Shown piece by piece: positions 9,365-19,843 of a stretch of 64,000 nucleotides of DNA. The notes beneath the pieces were generated by a model, which saw only the letters and a program-made list of their open reading frames with translations, made no database searches and was not told the DNA's origin. Source of the stretch: Bacteroidales bacterium (GTDB lineage Bacteria; Bacteroidota; Bacteroidia; Bacteroidales; GCA-2748055); NCBI GenBank assembly GCA_021738565.1, contig JAIPBT010000008.1, positions 1 through 64,000 on the forward strand. Direction: 5' to 3'. Every line of letters starts with the position of its first letter. The stretch's first letter is position 1. The position numbers and the translations under genes were made by a program.

Positions 9365-10528
9365 ATGCTACACACTTCATTTATAGAACTCAACCCGGAG
9401 GCCCTGCAAAATAACATCAGGTACATGCGGGATCACATGGCAAAAGGTGCAAGGTATTCCATGGTGATCAAGGGAAATGCTTATGGACATGGGATTGAGA
9501 ATATAATTCCAATGGCGGAAGCGTGCGATGTGGATCATTTTTCTGTTTTTTCCGTTTCGGAAGCCATAAGGGCCAGAAAAACTGCATCTGCTGAAACAGA
9601 AATTATGATAATGGGCTGGATTGACCGCGAAGAGATAGAGTGGGCCATTCAAAATGATGTCTCTTTTTATGTTTTTACCTTTGACAGGCTGACAGCAGCC
9701 TGTAACACTGCAAAAAGATTGAAGAAAAGTGCAAGTATCCATCTTGAGCTGGAAACCGGAATGCACAGGACCGGGTTCAATGGCAAGGAATTGGATAAAG
9801 TCCTGCATTACCTGGCCAGGAATAGAAAACACCTGTATGTGGAAGGGATCTGTACCCATTATGCAGGTGCAGAGTCAATAAACAATTATTCCAGGATAAG
9901 GGAACAGATCGATACATTCAATTCATTGGTTAATAAGTCCATCAATGAAGGTGTAGTCCCAAAATACAGGCATACCGCTTGCTCCGCAGCTGTTTTGAGG
10001 TATCCTGAAACGATCATGGACCTTGTCAGGGTTGGAATAGCCAATTACGGCTTTTGGCCGAGTGAAGAGTTGCGCATGAACCATTTCATTGACAGCGAGA
10101 AAAAAGGTGTTCCTCCCACGGATCCGCTTGATCGTGTACTTGCCTGGAAAAGCACTGTAATGAGCGTCAATGTTGTTCCTGCGGGAGAATATATTAGTTA
10201 TGGCAAGTCATACCTGACAAACAGGGACACGACCATTGCCACGGTTCCTGTTGGATATGGATATGGCTATGCCAGAACACTGAGCAATATGGGACATGTA
10301 TTGCTGCATGGCAAGCGGGTTAAGGTCATTGGCTCAGTAAATATGAACATGATGGTGATTGATGTTACCGATGTAAAAAAACCAAAAATTGGCGATGAGG
10401 TAGTGCTTATTGGTAAGCAGGGAGATCTTAATATCTCGGTAAGTTCATTCGGCGATATGACCAACAGTCTGAATTACGAATTGCTTACCCGGTTGCCGGG
10501 CCACATACCACGACATATCAGCGAATAG
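9365..10528 (+). CDS. alr: Alanine racemase
   Basis: PLP-lysine motif MVIKGNAYGHG; LELETGMHRTGF; RVGIANYGFWPS. Confidence 0.9.
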   Translation: MLHTSFIELNPEALQNNIRYMRDHMAKGARYSMVIKGNAYGHGIENIIPMAEACDVDHFSVFSVSEAIRARKTASAETEIMIMGWIDREEIEWAIQNDVSFYVFTFDRLTAACNTAKRLKKSASIHLELETGMHRTGFNGKELDKVLHYLARNRKHLYVEGICTHYAGAESINNYSRIREQIDTFNSLVNKSINEGVVPKYRHTACSAAVLRYPETIMDLVRVGIANYGFWPSEELRMNHFIDSEKKGVPPTDPLDRVLAWKSTVMSVNVVPAGEYISYGKSYLTNRDTTIATVPVGYGYGYARTLSNMGHVLLHGKRVKVIGSVNMNMMVIDVTDVKKPKIGDEVVLIGKQGDLNISVSSFGDMTNSLNYELLTRLPGHIPRHISE

Positions 10529-10659
10529 CATGTTATTTTTTGGTAGATTTTTTTTGAAAATTTGCATAATAATTAAAAAATAATCTACTTTTGGTCAATA
10601 TATTCCATTGGTTTATATAAATTAGTGTATATCAGTACAATACATTTATATATCAATAG

Positions 10660-12069
10660 ATGAAAAATACATATTTTGATCTCATTGAACAGAGTTTCTA
10701 CTTTCCGCAGGAGGGTTTTGATCTGAGAGACGGATATTTGACATTTCATGGTGTTGCACTGAAGCACCTCATAAAAAAATACGGAACTCCATTCAGATTC
10801 ATATACTTGCCAAAAATCGGTGACCAGATCAAAAAAGCCCGGAACCTTTTCAACAGGGCAATAAAATCGCACGGATACAATGGCAGGTATTACTTTTGTT
10901 ACTGTACGAAGTGCAATCACTTCTTTCATGTGATAAAAGAAGCGCTGAAGCACAATGTGAACCTGGAGACCTCATCTTCATACGATATAGATCTCATACT
11001 TGAGCTGGCAGAAAAAGGATTGATCGATAAATCAAGGTACATCCTTCATAATGGATTTAAAACAGAAGATTACCTGAAACGTATCCTCAGGTTGTACGAT
11101 GCAGGATTTAAGAACAGTGTGATCATCCTCGACAGCATGTCTGAATTGGACCGGCTCGAAAGGCTAATGGATGGACATAAACTGAAGCTGGGAATAAGAA
11201 TGGCCATTAACGAGGAAGCGCAGTCTGCATATTATACTTCACGTCTGGGCATCCCGGAATCAAAAATAATGGATTTTTATCACAACAGGATAAAGACCAA
11301 CCCTAACCTGGAACTGAAAATGCTTCATTTTTTCATAGATTCAGGCATCAGGGATTCACTTTATTTCTGGGGAGAATTCAAAAGGGCGCTGAAATTATAC
11401 ATCGAATTGAAAAAGGAATGTAATAACCTTGATTCTTTTAACCTTGGAGGAGGCTTTCCAATCAGGAATCACCTTGGTTTTGAATACAGTTACGAATATA
11501 TGATCAATGAGATCACCGGTGCAATAAAAGATGATTGTGTAAAGGAAAATGTTGCAGAACCTGATATTTACACTGAATTTGGAAGGTATACCGTAGGCGA
11601 GTCGGGAGCTATTGTATTTGAGGTGTTGGAGCAGAAAAAACAGAACGACAACGAGATCTGGTACATCATTAACAACAGCCTTATGAACACGATCCCTGAT
11701 GCATGGTCGATGCACGAAAAGTTTATCCTGCTTCCCATTAATAAATGGTACAACGAATACGGGCGAGTGAATATTGGCGGCATCAGCTGCGATCATTCAG
11801 ACTATTATAATTCCGAGGACCTCAACCAGGAAATATTGTTGCCGAAATACAAGGATCAGGATAAGGAACCTCTGTATATAGGTTTCTTTCATACAGGTGC
11901 ATACCAGGATTCGATAAGTGGATACGGTGGCATCAAGCATTGCCTGATACCGGCACCCAAACATGTGATCATCGATCGCGACGAAAAAGGAAATATTGTC
12001 GATCATGTATACAGGGAGGAACAATCAGCAGGTGATATGTTTATTATCCTTGGCTATAATGTGCAATAA
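10660..12069 (+). CDS. PLP-dependent fold-III decarboxylase, probable arginine decarboxylase
   Basis: Lys/ornithine/DAP/arginine decarboxylase-2-like sequence (FNLGGGFP, YTEFGRYTVGESGA, GGISCDHSDYY); 1-bp overlap with agmatinase supports arginine specificity. Confidence 0.75.
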   Translation: MKNTYFDLIEQSFYFPQEGFDLRDGYLTFHGVALKHLIKKYGTPFRFIYLPKIGDQIKKARNLFNRAIKSHGYNGRYYFCYCTKCNHFFHVIKEALKHNVNLETSSSYDIDLILELAEKGLIDKSRYILHNGFKTEDYLKRILRLYDAGFKNSVIILDSMSELDRLERLMDGHKLKLGIRMAINEEAQSAYYTSRLGIPESKIMDFYHNRIKTNPNLELKMLHFFIDSGIRDSLYFWGEFKRALKLYIELKKECNNLDSFNLGGGFPIRNHLGFEYSYEYMINEITGAIKDDCVKENVAEPDIYTEFGRYTVGESGAIVFEVLEQKKQNDNEIWYIINNSLMNTIPDAWSMHEKFILLPINKWYNEYGRVNIGGISCDHSDYYNSEDLNQEILLPKYKDQDKEPLYIGFFHTGAYQDSISGYGGIKHCLIPAPKHVIIDRDEKGNIVDHVYREEQSAGDMFIILGYNVQ

Positions 12070-12920
12070 TGAGAACATTTGGTGGAATTGATCCGCGGTA
12101 TGCATTATTTGACAAGGCTGCAGTTTTATTGCAGTCCATCCCTTATGATGGCACCAGTACCTGGGGTAAAGGCGCTGATCAGGGATTTGATGCGTTTCTT
12201 GAGGCTGCGGAAAACATGGAATTATATGATATTGAGACCGATTCGGAAGTCTATAAAGTGGGCATACACATACTGCCGGAAATCAGAGAGAAAAGCTCTC
12301 CGGAATCTGTTTACCATGCAGTGAAAAAAAATACCCGGAAATTGCTCAAGCATAACAAGTTATTGACATTTTTCGGAGGTGAACATTCGATCAGCATAGG
12401 GATCATAGAGGCATTTCTTGAAAAATATCCCGGTTTAACGGTTTTACAGCTTGATGCGCACGCAGACCTGCGCGATAGTTATGACGGAACACCATACAAC
12501 CATGCCTGCGCCATGCATGCTGCAAGCAGATACGCCAACCTGATACAGGTAGGAATTAGAAGTATGGACCGGATCGAAATGCAATTCATGGACCCCGATA
12601 AATGTTTCACTGCTGAAATGATGAAGCAGAATGGGCGCTGGATTCAAAATTCTCTGGATCTCATGGGTGAAGAAGTTTATATTACACTTGACCTTGATGT
12701 ACTGGATCCTTCAATTATGCCTTCCACCGGGACCCCTGAACCGGGAGGTATGCTCTATTATGAGATACTTGAATACCTCAGAGAGGTTTTTTATGAAAAG
12801 AAAGTGGTAGGATTTGACATCGTGGAATTTGCCCCGTTAGAAGGTCTGAATGCCCCGGGATTTACTGTTGCAAAGTTATATTACAAATTGTTGTCATATT
12901 ATTTTAAAAATGCAGAATAA
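12069..12920 (+). CDS. speB: Agmatinase / ureohydrolase
   Basis: Mn-binding motifs FFGGEHSIS, QLDAHADLRDSYDG, ITLDLDVLDPSIMPSTGTPEPGG. Confidence 0.88.
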   Translation: MRTFGGIDPRYALFDKAAVLLQSIPYDGTSTWGKGADQGFDAFLEAAENMELYDIETDSEVYKVGIHILPEIREKSSPESVYHAVKKNTRKLLKHNKLLTFFGGEHSISIGIIEAFLEKYPGLTVLQLDAHADLRDSYDGTPYNHACAMHAASRYANLIQVGIRSMDRIEMQFMDPDKCFTAEMMKQNGRWIQNSLDLMGEEVYITLDLDVLDPSIMPSTGTPEPGGMLYYEILEYLREVFYEKKVVGFDIVEFAPLEGLNAPGFTVAKLYYKLLSYYFKNAE

Positions 12921-13887
12921 AGGAGCTGTAAGCAGTTTTATGCTTGAACATTTCAGGCATTTTAATGCAGCTGCGTTGCTGGATGCAGCCAAAGCTTATG
13001 AAGAACAGATCAACAAGGGGAACATGATGATGATCACCCTTGCAGGTGCCATGAGTACCGCTGAACTGGGAATTTCTCTGGCAGAGATGATACGCAATGA
13101 CAAGGTACACATCATCTCTTGTACCGGAGCGAATCTTGAAGAGGACCTTATGAATCTCGTTGCCCATTCACACTACAGACGTGTTCCCGGTTACAGGGAC
13201 CTGACACCTGAAGAGGAAAGGGGACTCCTTGATAAGGGACTGAACAGGGTGACAGATACATGCATTCCCGAGGAGGAGGCATTCCGGCGTCTTCAAAAAC
13301 ATATCTATAAACTATGGAAAAAAGCTGATGATGATGGACTGAGTTTCCTGCCCCATGAATTCATGTACCAGCTGATCCGTACCGATGAATTGAAAGAATA
13401 CTATGAGGCAGATCCAAAAAACAGCTGGCTGCTTGCTGCTGCTGAGAAAGACCTGCCTTTGGTGGTTCCGGGATGGGAAGACTCAACCATGGGAAATATA
13501 TTTGCCTCATATTGCCTTAAAGGGGAACTTTCTCCTAAAACTGTACGGTCGGGTATAGAGTATATGACCCTGCTGGCTCAGTGGTACACGGAAAATACGA
13601 AGGACAATGGGGTTGGTTTCTTTCAAATAGGGGGTGGAATTGCCGGTGATTTTCCGATCTGCGTGGTACCCATGTTGTACCAGGACCTGGAATTGACAGA
13701 GACCCCTTTTTGGAGCTATTTTTGCCAGATATCAGATTCGACCACCAGTTTTGGCTCCTATTCCGGAGCTGTTCCAAATGAGAAGATTACCTGGGGCAAA
13801 TTGGATGTGGATACACCAAAATTCATTATTGAATCTGATGCAACCATAGTTGCACCCCTTATATTTGCATATATTTTGGGGAAATAA
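12910..13887 (+). CDS. Deoxyhypusine synthase-like protein
   Basis: DHS-like sequence (MMITLAGAMSTAELG, DKVHIISCTGANLEEDLMN, WGKLDVDTPKFIIESDATIVAPLI); start at 12910 overlaps the agmatinase 3' end by 11 bp. Confidence 0.85.
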   Translation: MQNKGAVSSFMLEHFRHFNAAALLDAAKAYEEQINKGNMMMITLAGAMSTAELGISLAEMIRNDKVHIISCTGANLEEDLMNLVAHSHYRRVPGYRDLTPEEERGLLDKGLNRVTDTCIPEEEAFRRLQKHIYKLWKKADDDGLSFLPHEFMYQLIRTDELKEYYEADPKNSWLLAAAEKDLPLVVPGWEDSTMGNIFASYCLKGELSPKTVRSGIEYMTLLAQWYTENTKDNGVGFFQIGGGIAGDFPICVVPMLYQDLELTETPFWSYFCQISDSTTSFGSYSGAVPNEKITWGKLDVDTPKFIIESDATIVAPLIFAYILGK

Positions 13888-13904
13888 TTTGCATACATTC
13901 AGTT

Positions 13905-14047
13905 AATTAGTGTCAGAAATAAAACTCATATTATTAAGCAGTGCTTGATAAGAAAACGTCAAGAGCATCCCGATAGTCATCGGGATCGATGACTGTTTTG
14001 AAGTTGACCATAACGCAGCAATTGGCGTTTTCTTGCAAGCACTAATT
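13905..14047 (+). mobile_element. Short interspersed element family B, copy B1 (core 13909-14043, 135 bp, plus AATT flanking repeats)
   Basis: AGTGTCAGAAATAAAACTCATATTAT...TTGGCGTTTTCTTGCAAGCACT; AATT at 13905-13908 and 14044-14047. Confidence 0.85.
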
Positions 14048-14057
14048 ACCATAAGCC

Positions 14058-14633
14058 ATGTTACTTATTATTGATAACCAAAGTGCGTTTATCAGGAAGT
14101 TTAAGCGCCAATACCTGTCTGAGCAAAACTTTGATTTTGTTTTTTTTGATCACAACCAGCCAATCACTCTTTCTCAAAAGAGTGAAATAAAAGGGATCAT
14201 TTTGTCAGGCGGAAGGGGCAATCCTTTTGAACCACTGAACCTTACAAGCAATTTTGTGGCATTGATGAATTTTGATGTACCCGTTATCGGGTTTTGCCTC
14301 GGACATGAGATCATAGCAGCTGCCTACAGGGGAAGGATAAAGAAATTACCGGAATACCATGCAAAAAAGGAACTCATTACAATCACAAAGCCGGAAGACC
14401 CCATATTTAAAGGATTGGGTAAGACAGAGGTGATCCTGCAGAAGAAGCATGCCTTCCATGTTACTGAACTGCCCGAGTCATTTATATCGCTTGCCTCTTC
14501 CGATACCACAGCTACTGAAATAATAAGACATAAGGAAAAATATATATATGGATTTCAGGCACATCCTGAAGTGGGTAGTCCTGACGGTTTGATGTTAATT
14601 GAAAACTTCCTGAGAATCTGTAATATTCTTTAA
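14058..14633 (+). CDS. Class I glutamine amidotransferase-like protein
   Basis: Cys nucleophile motif VIGFCLGHEIIAAAY and FQAHPEV His/Glu motif. Confidence 0.88.
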   Translation: MLLIIDNQSAFIRKFKRQYLSEQNFDFVFFDHNQPITLSQKSEIKGIILSGGRGNPFEPLNLTSNFVALMNFDVPVIGFCLGHEIIAAAYRGRIKKLPEYHAKKELITITKPEDPIFKGLGKTEVILQKKHAFHVTELPESFISLASSDTTATEIIRHKEKYIYGFQAHPEVGSPDGLMLIENFLRICNIL

Positions 14634-14713
14634 ATGGGATTTGCTGAAAAACACAAAATAACTTTATAATGAGCATGATACATAAATTTAGATCAGCATA
14701 GAAAAATATTTTA

Positions 14714-16870
14714 ATGAAAATAGCAATCATTTACAATAAGGATATCGAAGGTGTCATCAACACTTTTGGTATGCAAAACAAAGAGTTTTACAATGAAAAA
14801 ACTGTGAAAAAGGTGGCGGCCAGCCTGGAAAAGGCGGGTCATAATGTTGCGGTTATGGATGGAAACAAGCAGATCATTGAGCGGCTGGAAAACTTTTTAC
14901 CGCGGGTGACGGAGGGGGAAAACATGGGAATGATTTTCAATATGGCCTATGGCATCCAGGGAGAAAGCAGGTACACACATATCCCTTCGATGCTTGAAAT
15001 GCTGGGATTGCCTTACGTTGGGTCATCTCCATCCGGGCATGCCATCGCACTGGATAAGGTATTGACAAAGATTATATGGAAAAACAATAACCTTCCAACT
15101 CCCGATTTCTGGGTGTTCAATTCTGCCGGGGATGACCTTTCAACAGTAAACTATCCCGTTATAGTCAAACCCAAAATGGAAAGTGTTTCATTTGGATTGA
15201 GGGTGGTTAATAACCCGGCGGATTTGCGGGATGCTGTTGAGTTCATTGTAAATGAATTTGACCAGCAGGCGCTTGTGGAGCAATTCATCAGGGGCAGAGA
15301 ATTTGCCATTGGATTACTTGGAAATTCTCCAATTGAGTCATTTCCCGTACTGGAGATAGACCTGGATGGAGATCCTGATGCCATACAGACAGTGGATCAT
15401 AAAAAACTAAACCCGAGACAAAAAATTTGTCCTGCACAGATTTCTGAAAACCTTGCAGCAGAAATGCAAAGGCTAAGTATTGAAGCATTTAAGGCAATTA
15501 ATTTGCGTGATTTTGCCCGGGTTGATATCAGGTTGGATGAAAACGACAATATCTACCTGCTTGAAATAAATTCAATGGCCAGTCTCGGAGAATCGGGCTC
15601 CTATCCACATGCTGCAAAGGTAGCCGGCTATTCTTACGAAGCGCTTGTAAATCGAATGCTTGATGTTGCCGCAGTACGTTATTTTTCTGGCAACATGGAG
15701 CCACCGGTATTACCAGGGGATTTGAAAGCCGCTGCCCTGCCTCAGACAGCAAGGATCAGATCATTTCTAAAAACACGTGAACCACAGGCAGAGCGACTGC
15801 TTCGAAAGCTTGTTGATGTAAATACCCATGTCAGGAATGTGGAAGGTGTCAACCGGTCAGGCGAGATCATTACCTCTGAATTAAGCCAACTGGGTTTTCG
15901 ACATGAAGTATTTCCCCAGGTAGAGGTCGGGAACATCCTTTTCTATACAAATTCTTCTGATCAGGAATGTGATTACCTGATACTGTTGCCCGTGGATAAC
16001 CGCGTAAAATTGCCCAATCATGAAAATTTTCACAGGGATGAGCAATACATAGAAGGAACCGGTATCTGGGAGAACAAAGGAGGAATTTCAGTTGTTATAT
16101 CTGCACTTCAGGCACTCCGGTTTATAAGAAAATTAAGAAAATTGAGGATTGGTATATTGTTGACCACAGATTCCTCAATTGACGGGAAATTCTCTAAGTC
16201 AATTATTCAACAAAAATCAGAGCAGGCAAATGTTATTCTTGCTGTAAGTGGCTCAACCAAGGATGGGGGTATCGTTCTTTCCCGTTCAGGATCAGCCAGG
16301 TACTGGCTGGAGACAAAATTAATGAAAAAGGAGTTTGCGGAAAATATCTCCATTACGGCTGCGAACTTCAACAGGATGATCGCAGGTATCACAGATATTA
16401 CCCGCGATGATAATGAGAACCTGATTGCTCCTTTTGAAATTAATTTCAGCAGCAATATCTTTAAGGAAATTGCCTACGGTTCTGCCGGCATAAGTGTTCG
16501 GTACAATTCAACAGAGGCGATGGAACAAATTGAAGGAAAAATAAAGAAAATAATCAATCAGTATAAACGCAACAAGGTTTATCATATTCATTTTGAAGGC
16601 GGATTGAAAAGACCGGCAATGTACAGATCTGAAGTTTCCGATAACCTGTACAACAAAATTCTTTCCATTGCCAAAAGTATCGATGTGAGGGTTGCAAAAA
16701 TTCACAGATGGAGTTCAGCTGACATCTGTCATATAAACAGGGAAATGCCAAAAATAGATGGTTTGGGACCGATTGGTGAGTTCCTTCCATCAAATAACGA
16801 AAGGATTTTAAGGCATAGCCTGGTTGACAGGGCACTTATGTTTGCCCTTATCCTGCTTAGAAATAAATAA
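14714..16870 (+). CDS. D-alanine-D-alanine ligase-type ATP-grasp protein fused to a degenerate M20 peptidase-like domain
   Basis: N-terminal ATP-grasp motifs (GLPYVGSSPSGHAIALDKVLTK, YPVIVKPKMESVSFGLRVV, ARVDIRLDENDNIYLLEINSMASLGESGSYPHAA); C-terminal CPG2-like M20 pattern (GTGIWENKGGISVVI...DGLGPIG) with altered metal-site motifs. Confidence 0.82.
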   Translation: MKIAIIYNKDIEGVINTFGMQNKEFYNEKTVKKVAASLEKAGHNVAVMDGNKQIIERLENFLPRVTEGENMGMIFNMAYGIQGESRYTHIPSMLEMLGLPYVGSSPSGHAIALDKVLTKIIWKNNNLPTPDFWVFNSAGDDLSTVNYPVIVKPKMESVSFGLRVVNNPADLRDAVEFIVNEFDQQALVEQFIRGREFAIGLLGNSPIESFPVLEIDLDGDPDAIQTVDHKKLNPRQKICPAQISENLAAEMQRLSIEAFKAINLRDFARVDIRLDENDNIYLLEINSMASLGESGSYPHAAKVAGYSYEALVNRMLDVAAVRYFSGNMEPPVLPGDLKAAALPQTARIRSFLKTREPQAERLLRKLVDVNTHVRNVEGVNRSGEIITSELSQLGFRHEVFPQVEVGNILFYTNSSDQECDYLILLPVDNRVKLPNHENFHRDEQYIEGTGIWENKGGISVVISALQALRFIRKLRKLRIGILLTTDSSIDGKFSKSIIQQKSEQANVILAVSGSTKDGGIVLSRSGSARYWLETKLMKKEFAENISITAANFNRMIAGITDITRDDNENLIAPFEINFSSNIFKEIAYGSAGISVRYNSTEAMEQIEGKIKKIINQYKRNKVYHIHFEGGLKRPAMYRSEVSDNLYNKILSIAKSIDVRVAKIHRWSSADICHINREMPKIDGLGPIGEFLPSNNERILRHSLVDRALMFALILLRNK

Positions 16871-16976
16871 CCCGGCTGCCCATTTTGCAATGGTTTCACA
16901 ACGATCTGATCCTCATAGTGCGGACATGTATATTTTACATCCAATGCAGTCAAAGCAATTACCGCATGATTTTAAT

Positions 16977-19547
16977 TTAGCCCAGCTCTATTTCTATTTC
17001 ATGTGGCCCTGCTCCTTCAAATGACTGGACCAGGTAAGTGGAGCTTTCAATTTTTTCTGTGCCTGCTGATAACAGCGCTTCACCGTTCTTAATGACATTT
17101 ACAATGTTTTTTCCTTTTGGGAGCAGCATTCTAACTTCGGTATGTTCGGCATTTCCCGTGAACAGGATCCTGTACCTGCCGTTCGAAAACTTTTGATACT
17201 TATAGGTAATATATCCGCCAGAGGCTTCGTATTTTGCAGTGGCAGTAACTTCATCCACACCGGCAGCTTCCCACCTGGGCGACAATGTTGCTTTGCTGAA
17301 GGCTGTCCCGGTATCGTTCATGCCGGCCAATCCTTCAAGCACAGCGTAAATAACAGCTGCTGCCCCCCAATTATCGGGAGCTCCGTAGGAAATTTGGGAA
17401 GGCATGAACCAAACCGGGTAATCAGAAGTGGTAAGCCCGAGTATGATCCATTTTCCGGGTGCTTCAGCCCCTTTGAATGCAATGCTTTTTATTGTTTTCT
17501 CCGGATACGGATTGTTAAAACCATACAGAAAAGCTCCTACAGCAAGACTTCTTGCATTTGTCACAATGGCAGCTACCCTTAGGTTGGTCTGGTTGGTTTC
17601 CTGCGGATACCACCAGCCACTGATATTCACCCCGCTGGTAATATAAGTCTTGTGATCGGAACCATCGGAGTAATTGAGAATTATTTCTCCCATATGTCTG
17701 CCTCCGCTGTGCGTATGAATTAAATATATTGATTTCGCGGTCTTGTTGTAAGGTAATTCTGCCCGCTGCACATAGTTTTTTTCCTGTGAGATGATCAGAC
17801 AGGCTTTCCTGCCATTGTCCGAAGGATCTATCAGATCGAATGGTATGTCGTGAAATGATTTTTTTCCTGTTGGGAAGTTTTTCAGGTCATTATCTCCTTC
17901 GTTTACAAATCCGGGAACCCCGGGGGCACCGGTTCCGTAAGTGTCAGCGTTTGCCACTTCTTTCAGTGAGATCATGTCAAAATTTCTTTCCGGTTCTTCC
18001 GGCATGGCACCCCTGTAAATGCATTTCATAAAGTTGTCACTGATCTGCGCAGCCTCATTCAACCGCCTGAGGCAATCGACACCATATTCTTCAAAACCAT
18101 GCTCAAAGGCACCATGAGCAAGTTCTCCTCCAACAATTGAAGAAACGCCTCCATTCATATATTCCCATTTTGGATTGTGCCAGCCCTTCTCATAGGGGGG
18201 ATAACACATATACCATTCACCCGGAGAACTTTCAGGCATTTCATTGCGAATGCGCTGATACGTTTCTATGATCGCCTTTGCTTTTTCATGTCCAATGCGC
18301 CTGTTTATAGCATATGCGTTTGATATGGTCACCTGGCGGTCGAGAGGAGTGTTCCCGAAATCTCTTTTTAGATCAGGGTTTTCCTGCACGTGATGTGTAT
18401 AAAATTCTCCATTCCATGACAACTGGTTCAATCTGCTCAAAAGCGTTTCCCCAAGTTGCCTGTGTTTCTCAGCTTCTTGCTCTCTTCCTGCGTATTCAAG
18501 CATTTCAGAAAGGTATTTGCATCCCACGGACATTCCAACGTTATCCCCAAACATTACGCTGTATTCGGTAATACCGGGCTTGGCCATCATTATGTCACCT
18601 CCGAATTTCCTGTTGTCCATTTCAGGCTGAAAATCCCAGATATCAATGGTATATCCGCGTTTTAGCAATTGGAACTTCTCCGACCATCGGTATTCATCTG
18701 AGGTGGCGTATTTTACTGCCTTTATGCAATGGTCCAGTTTGCCTTTCATCCATGCATCATCGCCAGTTGCTTTCCATGCATAATATACACCTTCAAGAAA
18801 TGTGAACTCGCTCATATTTTCTACGGGGATCCGTATGTAAAAGGTGGAACTTGTTTTTTTGTCACCCTTTGTCCATACAAACCTTTCCCCGAAGCGTGTA
18901 AGCCAGCTTTTGTAGCCGCTCCAATCCATGTAAGAGTTGTCTGCCAGCATCCCGTCATTTCGCTGCCCCATGGCCCAGAGATCAAATCCGGAAGTGACAT
19001 CCTTATCAAAGTACTTCATCGCTTTAAATACATGTACATGATCCTGGAACCACCCGGCATAGGTCATATATGTCTTTTCTTTCATCCGAAAATAGGAGGG
19101 ATTGTATTTCCGGCATGAATAAACAAGCATATCTAGCATCTTCCTGAACTCTTCATTTTTATCTTCAATCGATGTTTTGGTATCTACTTTAAAAGCAGCA
19201 ACATCAATGATTCTTTGCTTTTTATCCAGTAAAAGGACCATTTGGCTGCCCAGGGCACCGGCGATCCTGAATTTGCATGGATCATCTGCATCCATTGATT
19301 TGTAAAGAATTCCATTACCGTCATACACATTGACCGTCTCTCCCGTATTGCAAGAGATCTTTATTTCCTGCAATGGTTTGAAATGGTCGAACATCTCCGG
19401 TGCGTGGATGGTCAATATTTCCCCCTGGATCAGGTTGTCATTTTCTCCTGTCGAATTGTTTATAATTGCTTTTACCGGTAAGGTTGAAAGCGCAGCTCCG
19501 CCACCAATAGCGGAAATCTGTTTGATGAAGTTACGTCGGTTTTTCAC
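16977..19547 (-). CDS. Secreted (alpha/alpha)6-barrel glycosidase-like protein with Tat-like leader
   Basis: MKNRRNFIKQISAIGGGAALSTLPVKA leader; W/Y-rich GH-like sequence (TYAGWFQDHVHVFKAMKYF, EYMNGGVSSIVGGELAHGAFEHG). Confidence 0.55.
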   Translation of the reverse strand: MKNRRNFIKQISAIGGGAALSTLPVKAIINNSTGENDNLIQGEILTIHAPEMFDHFKPLQEIKISCNTGETVNVYDGNGILYKSMDADDPCKFRIAGALGSQMVLLLDKKQRIIDVAAFKVDTKTSIEDKNEEFRKMLDMLVYSCRKYNPSYFRMKEKTYMTYAGWFQDHVHVFKAMKYFDKDVTSGFDLWAMGQRNDGMLADNSYMDWSGYKSWLTRFGERFVWTKGDKKTSSTFYIRIPVENMSEFTFLEGVYYAWKATGDDAWMKGKLDHCIKAVKYATSDEYRWSEKFQLLKRGYTIDIWDFQPEMDNRKFGGDIMMAKPGITEYSVMFGDNVGMSVGCKYLSEMLEYAGREQEAEKHRQLGETLLSRLNQLSWNGEFYTHHVQENPDLKRDFGNTPLDRQVTISNAYAINRRIGHEKAKAIIETYQRIRNEMPESSPGEWYMCYPPYEKGWHNPKWEYMNGGVSSIVGGELAHGAFEHGFEEYGVDCLRRLNEAAQISDNFMKCIYRGAMPEEPERNFDMISLKEVANADTYGTGAPGVPGFVNEGDNDLKNFPTGKKSFHDIPFDLIDPSDNGRKACLIISQEKNYVQRAELPYNKTAKSIYLIHTHSGGRHMGEIILNYSDGSDHKTYITSGVNISGWWYPQETNQTNLRVAAIVTNARSLAVGAFLYGFNNPYPEKTIKSIAFKGAEAPGKWIILGLTTSDYPVWFMPSQISYGAPDNWGAAAVIYAVLEGLAGMNDTGTAFSKATLSPRWEAAGVDEVTATAKYEASGGYITYKYQKFSNGRYRILFTGNAEHTEVRMLLPKGKNIVNVIKNGEALLSAGTEKIESSTYLVQSFEGAGPHEIEIELG

Positions 19548-19843
19548 TGGAAAATTTTATAAGTTAGTAATGTTGGTTTTCTAAACCGAAAGGTAATAAA
19601 TAATTTTGACGCCGACCGAAATAGCTCCTATCACATCTTCTTCCATTGCTGTTTATCGAATTTTTTTTCTATGTTTGAAAAGAAGTTAAAACCAACCAAC
19701 ACATCCGTAAAAAAATATCTGTTGATTTTTGCGGACAATAGTGACTTGTACATTACATCAGCATAATTTCATTCAAGGAAAAGTTTGGTTACATTTGGGT
19801 GAGTTTGAAAAACCGGCCGATCACAATTAAAAAAAATTAAACG

